In this document: piece after piece, positions 44,528-52,564 of the stretch | How positions within the stretch are numbered: position 1 is the stretch's first letter | How the letters are laid out: every line of letters begins with the position of its first letter | Assembly (NCBI RefSeq): GCF_039534165.1 | Contig: NZ_BAAAUX010000007.1 | Location: 62,001 to 126,000, forward strand | Direction of reading: 5' to 3' | Origin: Saccharopolyspora_D taberi | Lineage (GTDB): Bacteria; Actinomycetota; Actinomycetes; Mycobacteriales; Pseudonocardiaceae | Length of the DNA: 64,000 bases | Made by a program: the position numbers and the translations under genes | Notes under the pieces: generated by a model | The model's database searches: none | The model's input: the letters and a program-made list of their open reading frames with translations, nothing else | What the model was told of the DNA's origin: nothing

Positions 44528-45930
44528 CGATGTCCTCCTCGTGTCTGTGCCCGGGAACCGGGCCCGCTGCGCGCGCCGCGCGCCCGCGCCTCCCCGGATC
44601 CCCGGCGCTTGGCCGGTGCCCCGGGGGTCTTCACCCCGGGGCGGCTCGGTGGCGTGCTCGCCCGCGTCGGCCGCCGCTTCACCGGCGGCCGGTAGGGCTG
44701 CGGGGTCGGCAGCCGCAGCAGCCTGCCGACCCGGCCCGGTCCCAGAGACCGTAGCGCGGCGATCGCCTCCGGCTCGTGCCGGGCGAAGTTCGCGAGCAGG
44801 CCGAACACCAGCATGGTCGTCACCACCGACGACCCGCCGGAGGAGATCAGCGGCAGCGGCAGGCCGGTGATCGGCAGCAGCCCCACTACGTAGCCGACGT
44901 TGATGGCGGCCTGCCCGACCAGCCACACCGTCAGCGTCGCCGAGACCAGCCGGATCCACGGGTCGGTGTTGCGGGCGGCGATGCGCATGCCCACGTAGGC
45001 GGTGGTGCCGAACAGGACCAGCACCAGCGTGCAGCCCACGAACCCGAGCTCCTCGCCGATCACCGCGAAGATGAAGTCGTTGTGCGCGTTGGGCAGGTAC
45101 TGCCACTTCGACCAGCCCTGGCCGAGCCCGCGGCCGAACAGGCCGCCGTCGGCGAGCGCGTACTTCGCCTGCTGCGCGTGGTAGCCGCGGCCCGCCGGAT
45201 CGGAGCCGGGGTCGAGGAACGTGGTCAGCCGGGCCATCCGGTAGTCGGCGACGTAGGTCAGCACGACCCCGGCGGTCAGCGCGCCCAGCAGCACGACCCC
45301 GAACAGCCGCAGCGGCGCGCCCGCGAACCACAGCAGCGCGGCCAGCACGATGAACAGCGTGAGCGTGGAACCGAGGTCGGGCTGCAGCATCACCAGCGCG
45401 AACATCAGCAGCGCGCCCGGCACCACCGGGACCAGCAGGTGCCGGTACTGCCCGAGCAGCCCGCGCTTGGTGACCAGCACGTGCGCGCCCCACAGCGCGA
45501 ACGCGACCTTGGCGAACTCGACCGGCTGGAAGGAGATCCCGGCGATGATGAACCAGCTCTGCGCGCCGTTGACGGTGGCGCCCAGCGGGGTCAGCACCAG
45601 CACCAGCAGCCCGAGGCAGCCGGTCAGCATGATCAGGCTGTAGCGGCGCATCAGGCGCACCGGCACCCGCACCGCGATGTAGAACAGCACCAGTCCCGCC
45701 AGGCAGTACAGCACCTGCCTGCCGAAGACGTTGTAGGTCGAGCCGGCCTTGTTGAACGAGTCCACGCTGGACGCCGACAGCACCATGACCAGGCCGAACA
45801 CCGTGATCAGGCCGAAGACGGCCAGCAGCAGGTGGAACGAGGCCAGCGGCCGGGTCAGCCAGGCCGTCAGCGGGGTGATCAGCGCGGCGGGGCCGCGGTT
45901 GGCCTGCCGGGTCCGGGTCGCGCTCGGCAT
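44524..45930 (-). CDS. ftsW: Lipid II polymerase/division SEDS protein FtsW
   Basis: 468 residues. Ten transmembrane helices of the SEDS family with the catalytic-region motif GQGWSKWQYLPNAHNDFIFAVIGEELG and the conserved GLPLPLISSGGSS. The last 75 residues are a basic Pro/Arg-rich cytosolic tail. Works with FtsI in septal glycan synthesis. Starts 7 bp after the murD stop. Confidence 0.96.
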   Translation of the reverse strand: MPSATRTRQANRGPAALITPLTAWLTRPLASFHLLLAVFGLITVFGLVMVLSASSVDSFNKAGSTYNVFGRQVLYCLAGLVLFYIAVRVPVRLMRRYSLIMLTGCLGLLVLVLTPLGATVNGAQSWFIIAGISFQPVEFAKVAFALWGAHVLVTKRGLLGQYRHLLVPVVPGALLMFALVMLQPDLGSTLTLFIVLAALLWFAGAPLRLFGVVLLGALTAGVVLTYVADYRMARLTTFLDPGSDPAGRGYHAQQAKYALADGGLFGRGLGQGWSKWQYLPNAHNDFIFAVIGEELGFVGCTLVLVLFGTTAYVGMRIAARNTDPWIRLVSATLTVWLVGQAAINVGYVVGLLPITGLPLPLISSGGSSVVTTMLVFGLLANFARHEPEAIAALRSLGPGRVGRLLRLPTPQPYRPPVKRRPTRASTPPSRPGVKTPGAPAKRRGSGEARARGARSGPGSRAQTRGGHR

Positions 45931-45937
45931 CGCCTGC

Positions 45938-47371
45938 TCACCCGCCGTTGGCCGGCACCGCGGCCAGCACCGCGCGGACGGCGTCGGCGAAGGCCCGGCC
46001 GCGGTGGGCGTAGTCGGTGAACATGTCCATCGAAGCGGCGGCGGGGGCCAGCAGGACGACCGAACCGGGCCGCGCGAGTTCACTCGCCAGGCGGACAGCG
46101 GGAAGCATGCCCGCATCGTCTCCCGACTCCACCTCCCGGACCGGAACATCCGGGGCGTGTCGGGCCAGCGCCTCGGCGAACCGGGACCGGTCCCGGCCGA
46201 TGAGCACCACCGCGTCCAGCCGGTCGGCGTTGCTCGCGACCAGTTCCTCGACGTCGGCGCCCTTGAGCAGACCGCCCGCGATCCACACCACGCGCGGATG
46301 CGCGCGCAGGGCCGCCGCGGCGGCGTGCGGGTTGGTCGCCTTCGAATCGTCCACATAGGACACACCGGCGGCCTCGGCGACCGGGACCGAGCGGTGCGCG
46401 CCGGGCTCGAAGGAGCGCAGCCCGTCGGCGACCGCGTGCGGTCCGATGCCGTAGGCGCGCGCCAGCGCGGCGGCGGCGAGCGCGTTGGCGGTGTTGTGCG
46501 GGCCTGCGGGGTGGACGTCGGCGAGCGTCGCGAGCGGGACGCGGTCGCCGAAGGCGCGGTCGACCAGCTCGCCGCCGTCGATGCCGAGCTGGCCCTCCGC
46601 CGGGGCGGACAGCGTGAACGAGACCCGCCGGGCCCGCGGTCGCGCACCCGCGTCGGCCAGCCGCGCGGACCACTCGTCGTCGGCGTTGTGCACCGCGACC
46701 GCGTTGCCCGCGTAGACCTTGGACTTCGCCTCGCCGTAGGCGTCGAGCGTGCCGTGCCAGTCGAGGTGGTCGGCGGCGAGGTTGAGCACGACGGCCGCGT
46801 GCGCGGCCAGCGAGTCCGACCAGTGCAGCTGGAAGCTCGACAGCTCCACCGCTAGCACCTGGTGCCCGGCCCGCACCGCGTCGACCACCGGCAGGCCCAC
46901 GTTGCCGCAGGCCACGACGTCGACACCGCCCGCGCGCAGGATCGACTCCAGCATGCCGACGGTCGTGGTCTTGCCGTTGGTGCCGGTCACCGCCAGCCAG
47001 GTGGCCGGCGCCGCCCGCCTGCCCGTCGGATCCGGGCCGGCTTCCGCCTTCTCCTGGTCCAGCCGCCAGGCCAGCTCGACCTCGCCGATCAGCTCCACCC
47101 CGGCCGCGGCGGTCGCCGACAGCAGCGGCGACTCCGGCCGCCAGCCGGGGCTGGTGACCACCAGGTCGGTGCCCGCGGGCGGCTCGGACAGGCCCGCCAC
47201 CAGCTCGGCGCCCTGCGCCTGCAACGAGGCCAGCGCCGCCAGCCGGTCGCTGGACGCGTCGGTGACGGTGACCGACGCACCCGCCGCCAGCAGCGCCTCC
47301 GCGGCCGACCTGCCGGACACCCCGGCCCCGGCCACCAGCACCTGCTGCCCGTCGAACCGACCTGTCGTCAC
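45938..47371 (-). CDS. murD: UDP-N-acetylmuramoyl-L-alanine-D-glutamate ligase
   Basis: 477 residues from the GTG at 47371, preceded by GGGAGG; an in-frame GTG at 47407 just after the mraY stop is possible but lacks a Shine-Dalgarno. N-terminal VLVAGAGVSGRSAAEALL, ATPase AVTGTNGKTTTVGMLE, and C-terminal VSYVDDSKATNPHAAAAAL. Adds D-glutamate to UDP-MurNAc-L-Ala. Confidence 0.95.
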   Translation of the reverse strand: MTTGRFDGQQVLVAGAGVSGRSAAEALLAAGASVTVTDASSDRLAALASLQAQGAELVAGLSEPPAGTDLVVTSPGWRPESPLLSATAAAGVELIGEVELAWRLDQEKAEAGPDPTGRRAAPATWLAVTGTNGKTTTVGMLESILRAGGVDVVACGNVGLPVVDAVRAGHQVLAVELSSFQLHWSDSLAAHAAVVLNLAADHLDWHGTLDAYGEAKSKVYAGNAVAVHNADDEWSARLADAGARPRARRVSFTLSAPAEGQLGIDGGELVDRAFGDRVPLATLADVHPAGPHNTANALAAAALARAYGIGPHAVADGLRSFEPGAHRSVPVAEAAGVSYVDDSKATNPHAAAAALRAHPRVVWIAGGLLKGADVEELVASNADRLDAVVLIGRDRSRFAEALARHAPDVPVREVESGDDAGMLPAVRLASELARPGSVVLLAPAAASMDMFTDYAHRGRAFADAVRAVLAAVPANGG

Positions 47372-47411
47372 CGAGCCTCCCGTCGTCGTCGCCCTGCTGC
47401 CCGCCACCCGG

Positions 47412-48491
47412 TCAGCCCACGCCCGCGGGCAGCCAGTCCGCGTAGAACAGGCCGAGGCCGAACATCGCGCTGATCGCCGCGAGCACCCAGAACCGGATGA
47501 TCACCGTGGTCTCGGCCCAGCCGGCCAGTTCGAAGTGGTGGTGGAACGGCGCCATCCGGAACAGCCGCCGCCTGGTCGAGCGGAACACCACGATCTGCAT
47601 GACCACCGACAGCGCCTCGACCACGAACAGGCCGCCGATGATGATCATCAGCAGCTCGGTGCGGGTCACCATCGACAGCCCGGCCAGCAGACCGCCCAGC
47701 GCCAGCGAACCGGTGTCGCCCATGAAGATCTTCGCCGGGGCCGCGTTCCACCACAGGAACCCGACGCAGGCGCCCATCGCGGCACCGGCCACCACGGCGA
47801 TGTCCAGCGGGTCGCGGACCGTGTAGCAGCCGGTCAGCGAGGCCGCGAGCGCGCAGTTGTTGCGGAACTGCCAGAACGAGACCACCACGTAGACCGCGAG
47901 CACCATCGCCGCGGTGCCGCCCGCCAGGCCGTCCATGCCGTCGGTGAAGTTGACCGCGTTCGACCAGCCGCTGATCGCGATGTAGGCGAAGATCACGAAC
48001 CCGACCGAGCCGAAGGAGATCACCGTGATGTCGCGGATGAACGACAGGTGCTCCGAGGCCGGGGTGACCCCGGCGTTGTTGGGGAACTGGATCGCCAGGA
48101 TCGCGAACAGCACCGCCGCGACCAGCTGGCCGACCAGCTTCGCGGTCTTGTTCAGCCCGAGGTTGCGCTGCTTGCGGATCTTGATGAAGTCGTCGAGGAA
48201 GCCGACCACGCCCAGCGCGGTGGTCAGCCCGAGGACCAGAAGGCCGGACACCGAGGGCGACTCGGTCGGCCCGCTCACCGTCAGGTGCGTGACCAGGTAG
48301 CCGGCCCACATGGCGACCAGGATCGCCATGCCGCCCATGGTGGGCGTGCCGCGCTTGGCGGCGTGCGACTGCTGCACCTCCTCGCGGATCTCCTGGCCGA
48401 AGCCCTGCCGCGAGAACACCCTGATCAGGTAAGGCGTGACCAGGATCGAGACCACCAGCGCCACCGCGGCGGCGACGAGGATGCTCTTCAC
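47412..48491 (-). CDS. mraY: Phospho-MurNAc-pentapeptide translocase MraY
   Basis: 359 residues, ten transmembrane helices. Active-site motifs GVVGFLDDFIK, NAVNFTDGMDGLAGG, APAKIFMGDTGSLALGG and APFHHHFELAGW (the three-histidine loop). Makes lipid I. The GTG overlaps the murF stop as GTGA. Confidence 0.97.
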   Translation of the reverse strand: MKSILVAAAVALVVSILVTPYLIRVFSRQGFGQEIREEVQQSHAAKRGTPTMGGMAILVAMWAGYLVTHLTVSGPTESPSVSGLLVLGLTTALGVVGFLDDFIKIRKQRNLGLNKTAKLVGQLVAAVLFAILAIQFPNNAGVTPASEHLSFIRDITVISFGSVGFVIFAYIAISGWSNAVNFTDGMDGLAGGTAAMVLAVYVVVSFWQFRNNCALAASLTGCYTVRDPLDIAVVAGAAMGACVGFLWWNAAPAKIFMGDTGSLALGGLLAGLSMVTRTELLMIIIGGLFVVEALSVVMQIVVFRSTRRRLFRMAPFHHHFELAGWAETTVIIRFWVLAAISAMFGLGLFYADWLPAGVG

Positions 48492-49957
48492 GCCGCACCC
48501 CCGCTCGGGCGCTCGTCGAGCAGCGCCTCGGCGACCCGCCACAGGGCCGCCACCTTCGACGCCTTGGCCAGCACGACATCACCGGGTCGCAGCTCGGCGC
48601 GCAGCAGCGCGACGGCGGCGTCGACATCCGGCACCAGAACCGACTCCTCTCCCCATGAACCTTCCAGCGACGCACCGTGGTGCATTCCCGCCGCCTGGTC
48701 CCCGACGACCACCAGCCGGTCGATGTTGAGCCGGACGGCCAGCCGCCCGATCTCGTCGTGCGCTTCCGCTCCCGCCTCGCCCAGCTCGCCCATGACGCCG
48801 AGCACCGCCCAGGCCCGGCCGGGACGGCCGCGGGTCATCGAGGCGAGCGTCTTCAGCGCCGCGCGCATGGACTCCGGGTTGGCGTTGTAGGCGTCGTTGA
48901 CGACGGTGACGCCCTCGGCGGTCTCGGCGACCTCCATCCGCCGCGCCGACACCCGGCGCACCTCGCCCAGGCGCTGCGCGACCTGCTCCAGCGACGCGCC
49001 CAGTTCGAGAGCGATCGCCGCGGCGGTCAGCGCGTTGCCGACGTGGTGCTCGCCGTGCAGCGGCAGCGTCACCCGGGCCGAGCCCTCCGCGGTCACCAGC
49101 GTGAAGGTCGGCCGCGCGTGCTCGTCGAGCTCGACGTCCTCGGCGCGCACGTGCGCGGAGGGCGCCTCCCCGACGAAAACCACCCGCGCGGCCGTGCGAG
49201 CGGCCATCGCCGCGACCAGCGGGTCGTCGGCGTTGAGCACCGCGACCCCGTCGGCGGGCAGCGACTCGACCAGCTCGCCCTTGGCCCGCGCGACGGCTTC
49301 CTGCGAGCCGAACTCGCCGAGGTGCGCGTGCCCGACGTTGAGCACCGCGCCGATCCTCGGCGGCGCCACCTCGCACAGCTTCGCGATGTGCCCGACGCCG
49401 CGGGCGGACAGCTCCAGCACCAGGTGCCGGGTGTCCTCGTCGGCGCGCAGCGCGGTCCAGGGGTGGCCGAGCTCGTTGTTGAACGAACCCGGCGGCGCCA
49501 CCGTGGGCCCCATCGGTTCCAGCAGCTGCGCGATCAGGTCCTTCGTGGAGGTCTTGCCGGACGAGCCGGTCACGCCCACCACGGTCAGCTCCGGCAGCCG
49601 GTCGACGACGTACCTGGCCAGCTTCGCCAGCGCCGCCAGCACCGCGGCCCCGGAACCGTCGGTGTCGCCCGCCAGCGCCATGACGCCGGAGGGGCCACCG
49701 GTCTCGACCGGCGGCACGATCACCGCCGGGGCGTCGACCTCCCGAGCGGCCAGCACGCCCGCCGCGCCGCCCGCCACCGCCTGCGCGGCGAACTCGTGGC
49801 CGTCCACGCGTTCTCCCGGCACGGCGACGAAAAGCCCGCCCGGGGCCAGTTTCCGGGAGTCGAACTCCACGCTCGCGGTCACGGTTTCCGAACCGTCCGC
49901 GCGATGAAGCCTGCCGCCCACCGCCTCCGCGATGTCGGCCAGGCTGAGCCGGATCAC
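48488..49957 (-). CDS. murF: UDP-MurNAc-tripeptide-D-Ala-D-Ala ligase
   Basis: 489 residues. Domains: N-terminal (LSLADIAEAVGGRL), ATPase with GVTGSSGKTSTKDLI, C-terminal VVNDAYNANPESM. Completes the cytosolic pentapeptide precursor. The GTG has GAGGAGG 4 nt upstream and overlaps the stop of the 44-codon microgene as GTGA. Confidence 0.97.
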   Translation of the reverse strand: MIRLSLADIAEAVGGRLHRADGSETVTASVEFDSRKLAPGGLFVAVPGERVDGHEFAAQAVAGGAAGVLAAREVDAPAVIVPPVETGGPSGVMALAGDTDGSGAAVLAALAKLARYVVDRLPELTVVGVTGSSGKTSTKDLIAQLLEPMGPTVAPPGSFNNELGHPWTALRADEDTRHLVLELSARGVGHIAKLCEVAPPRIGAVLNVGHAHLGEFGSQEAVARAKGELVESLPADGVAVLNADDPLVAAMAARTAARVVFVGEAPSAHVRAEDVELDEHARPTFTLVTAEGSARVTLPLHGEHHVGNALTAAAIALELGASLEQVAQRLGEVRRVSARRMEVAETAEGVTVVNDAYNANPESMRAALKTLASMTRGRPGRAWAVLGVMGELGEAGAEAHDEIGRLAVRLNIDRLVVVGDQAAGMHHGASLEGSWGEESVLVPDVDAAVALLRAELRPGDVVLAKASKVAALWRVAEALLDERPSGGAA

Positions 49958-50088
49958 CTTGCCTCCTCGGTGTTCTGCGGGACACCCGCACCCGGGCTGT
50001 TCTGCCGGACACCCGAACCCGGGTTGTTCCGCGGCGGGGCCCCCGCACCCGGCCGGTCCTCACGAGCCGACGACAGAGTCTGGCTCAT
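49954..50088 (-). CDS. 44-residue microprotein coupled between murE and murF
   Basis: ATG at 50088 overlaps the murE stop (ATGA) and its TGA overlaps the murF GTG (GTGA). The peptide is Pro/Gly/Asn/Gln/Arg-rich with two 9-residue repeats (NPGSGVRQN and SPGAGVPQN) and ends in NTEEAR, as does MurE itself. The repeats mirror the end of MurE (SGAGAPQNTEEAR) and come from a DNA duplication: 49961 onward and 50092 onward share a 36-bp stretch with two differences. The shared TEEAR end is partly forced because the same bases form the GAGGAGG site for the next gene. It may be a functional peptide or a translational bridge. Confidence 0.6.
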   Translation of the reverse strand: MSQTLSSAREDRPGAGAPPRNNPGSGVRQNSPGAGVPQNTEEAR

Positions 50089-51770
50089 CGAGCCTCCTCG
50101 GTGTTCTGCGGGGCACCCGCACCCGAGTTGTCCCGCGGGGAACCCGAGTTGTCCTGCCGGGCACCCGCACCCGGAACCCGCGGAGCATCCCGGTGGGCTC
50201 CGTTGCTCGGCCCTCCCAGCCGCCTGCGCAGCGCGGCGGCGAGCTCTTCCCGGTCGGAGAAGGGGTGCACCACGCCCGCCACCTCCTGTCCCGTCTCGTG
50301 GCCCTTGCCCGCGACGACGACCACGTCGCCGCCGGAAGCCCGCCGCACCGCCTCGGCGATGGCCTCCCGCCGGTCGCCGATCTCGACGACCTCGCCGCGT
50401 TCGGCCGCGGGAACCTCCGCGGCGCCCGCGAGCATCGCCGCGCGGATCTCGGCGGGGTCCTCGCTACGGGGATTATCGTCGGTGACGATCAGTAGTTCGG
50501 ACCGGCGTGCGGCGGCCTCTCCCATCAGCGGCCGTTTGGCGACGTCACGGTCGCCGCCGCAGCCGAGGACGACGATCACGCGGCCCGCGGCCTGTGCACG
50601 CGCCGCGTCCAGCACCGCCGACACCGCGCCCGGCTTGTGCGAGTAGTCCACCACGGCGGTGAAGTCCTGCCCGAGCGCGACACGCTCCATCCGGCCGGGC
50701 ACGTCGACCTCGGCCAGCCCGCGCTCGATCGCCTCGACCGGAACCCGCGCGGCGTGCAGGACGCCGATGGCCAGCAGCGCGTTGGCGATGTTGAACGGAC
50801 CGGGCAGCCGCAGCCGCATCCGCAGCTCCAGCCCGTCCGGGCCGTGCGCGGTGAACTCCTGCTCCCCGGTCGGATAAGCGGTCACCTCGGTGGCCGTCCA
50901 GGTCGCGTCGCCGGTGGTCGACACGGTGATCGTGCCCGGCCCGACCAGCCGCTCGCCCCACTCGGTGTCGACGCAGACGACCTCGCGCTCGGAGCGGCCG
51001 TCGAACAGCAGCGCCTTCGCGCCGAAGTAGTCGTCGAGGTCCCGGTGGAAGTCCAGGTGGTCCTGGGAGAGGTTGGTGAACCCGCCGACCGCGAAGCGGG
51101 TGCCCGCGACCCGGCCCAGCGCCAGGGCGTGGCTGGAGACCTCCATCGGCACGTGCGTGACGCCCTGCTCGACCATCACCGCCAGCAGCGCCTGCAGGTC
51201 CGGCGCCTCCGGCGTGGTGAACGCGCTGTCCAGCCGCTCACCGGCGATGCGGGTCTCGACGGTGCCGATCAGCCCGGTGGTGAACCCGGCCGCGGCCAGC
51301 GCGGACTCCAGCAGGTAGGTCGTGGTGGTCTTGCCGGAGGTGCCGGTGACGCCCAGGATCGACAGCTTCTCGGAGGGGTGGCCGTAGATGGCCGCGGCAG
51401 CGGATCCGAGAACGGCGCGCGGGTCGTCGTGCACCAGCAGCGCGACCCGGCCCGCGGTGACCTCCGGGTGCTCCAGCAGACCCGCCCTGACCACCCCGGT
51501 CTCGTCGGTGAGCACCGCGGTCGCACCGGCGTCCAGCGCGGTGCCCGCGAAGTCGGCGCCGTGCACCCGGGTGCCGGGCAGCGCGGCGAACAGATCGCCG
51601 GGGCGGACGTGTTGCGCCCGCAGCGTCGCGCCGGTCACCGACCGTGGCGCGGAGGGGTCCTGACCAGGCACGGCGGCGATGCGCGCGCCGATCAGTCCGG
51701 CAAGTTTCTCGGTGTCCACCGGCTCGACGCTCTTGGGGCGAGGCGGGGCTGTCGCGACCGCGGAAGGCAC
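50085..51770 (-). CDS. murE: UDP-MurNAc-L-Ala-D-Glu-meso-DAP ligase
   Basis: 561 residues from the GTG at 51770, chosen because TAGCCT lies 8 nt upstream with ATGACC at -35 (17-bp spacer); longer starts at 51806 or 51812 lack signals. ATPase loop GVTGTSGKTTTTYLLE; the DNPRSEDP motif indicates meso-diaminopimelate as the added residue. The last 40 residues are a non-conserved Pro/Gly/Asn-rich tail ending in NTEEAR, not found in typical MurE. First gene of the murE-to-ftsQ run. Confidence 0.95.
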   Translation of the reverse strand: MPSAVATAPPRPKSVEPVDTEKLAGLIGARIAAVPGQDPSAPRSVTGATLRAQHVRPGDLFAALPGTRVHGADFAGTALDAGATAVLTDETGVVRAGLLEHPEVTAGRVALLVHDDPRAVLGSAAAAIYGHPSEKLSILGVTGTSGKTTTTYLLESALAAAGFTTGLIGTVETRIAGERLDSAFTTPEAPDLQALLAVMVEQGVTHVPMEVSSHALALGRVAGTRFAVGGFTNLSQDHLDFHRDLDDYFGAKALLFDGRSEREVVCVDTEWGERLVGPGTITVSTTGDATWTATEVTAYPTGEQEFTAHGPDGLELRMRLRLPGPFNIANALLAIGVLHAARVPVEAIERGLAEVDVPGRMERVALGQDFTAVVDYSHKPGAVSAVLDAARAQAAGRVIVVLGCGGDRDVAKRPLMGEAAARRSELLIVTDDNPRSEDPAEIRAAMLAGAAEVPAAERGEVVEIGDRREAIAEAVRRASGGDVVVVAGKGHETGQEVAGVVHPFSDREELAAALRRRLGGPSNGAHRDAPRVPGAGARQDNSGSPRDNSGAGAPQNTEEAR

Positions 51771-51778
51771 GTCGCAAC

Positions 51779-51784
51779 AGGCTA
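51779..51784 (-). promoter_or_regulatory. -10 box of a leaderless murE operon transcript
   Basis: TAGCCT on the minus strand, 8 nt before the GTG at 51770, with ATGACC 17 bp further upstream as the -35 box. The murE-ftsQ operon therefore probably has its own promoter, separate from mraZ. Confidence 0.55.
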
Positions 51785-52035
51785 CCGGTACCACCTGTCG
51801 GGTCATCCTCATGGTCGGCCGCGCGTTCGACAACCGAGCGCCTGCTCCGCCCGGATCAAGCCGCTGGCCCTTTCGCAGCAGAATCCGGCGAACTCCGCCC
51901 GTGGCCCCGCCGGTCGCCCGCACGACCGTTCGCCACAGGGCGCTGCGCTGTTCATCCGAACTTCGTGGTGCACGGCCGTGGTGATCGATAACGTCCGTTC
52001 CGCCTGGTTGGAAAATGCCTCACCTAGGAGGAAAC

Positions 52036-52521
52036 GTGAACCGACGCCTGAGCCGGTTAGCCCTCGCCGGTGCCGCAGCCGCAGCCGTCACCCTGTTCCC
52101 GCTCACCACCACGCCCGCACCGGTCGCCGAGGCGGCCCCGGTCGTCGCCCCCGCCGCCGACCCGGCCGACGGTACCGCCGAAGGCGCGATCGAGTGGTTC
52201 AAGGGCAAGCAGGGCAACACCTCCTACGAGGGGCTCTGCGAGAAGGCGGTCGAGAACGCCTGGGGCACGACCGGCGTGTGGCCGTCGGCCATCGCGCACT
52301 GGGAGGGCGCGGTCAGCGCGGGCAAGGCGCACAAGGGCGACACCAACCCGCCCAAGGGCGCGTTCGTGTACTGGAACATCAGCCAGTACGGCCACGTCGG
52401 CATCGCCGACGGCAACGGCGGCTTCTACTCCAGCGGCATCGACGGCGCCATCGGGCACCAGGACAGCTTGTCCTACTTCGGCAACTACCTCGGCTGGAGC
52501 GACCCGCAGGTCCCGGCCTGA
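52036..52521 (+). CDS. Secreted CHAP/NlpC-P60-like protein, opposite strand inside dcw
   Basis: 161 residues from the GTG at 52036 with AGGAGG 4-5 nt upstream. Sec signal peptide (VNRRLSRLALAGAAAAAVTLFP..., cleavage near AEAA). The mature part has Cys in SYEGLCEKAVENAWG, then PPKGAFVYWNISQYGHVGIADGNGGFYSS with a His, matching the Cys...His order and the GxxVYW..HVGI pattern of CHAP and NlpC/P60 peptidoglycan peptidases or amidases. A wall-cleaving role fits its place between ftsI and murE, but activity is inferred. It is transcribed against the operon and shares a perfect terminator with ftsI. Confidence 0.72.
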   Translation: MNRRLSRLALAGAAAAAVTLFPLTTTPAPVAEAAPVVAPAADPADGTAEGAIEWFKGKQGNTSYEGLCEKAVENAWGTTGVWPSAIAHWEGAVSAGKAHKGDTNPPKGAFVYWNISQYGHVGIADGNGGFYSSGIDGAIGHQDSLSYFGNYLGWSDPQVPA

Positions 52522-52526
52522 TCCCG

Positions 52527-52561
52527 CGGGGTCGTGAGCGGCCCGGCCGCTCACGACCCCG
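52527..52561. terminator. Perfect 16-bp bidirectional terminator
   Basis: 52527-52542 and 52546-52561 are fully complementary (core GGGGTCGTGAGCGGC) with a 3-nt loop. It lies between the convergent stops of the CHAP-like gene and ftsI and would block read-through from ftsI into murE. Confidence 0.85.
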
Positions 52562-52564
52562 GCC

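Noticed and set aside
47372..47407. Longer murD start at 47407
   Set aside because: It lies 4 bp after the mraY stop with no ribosome site, while GGGAGG precedes the GTG at 47371. The choice remains open to N-terminal sequencing.
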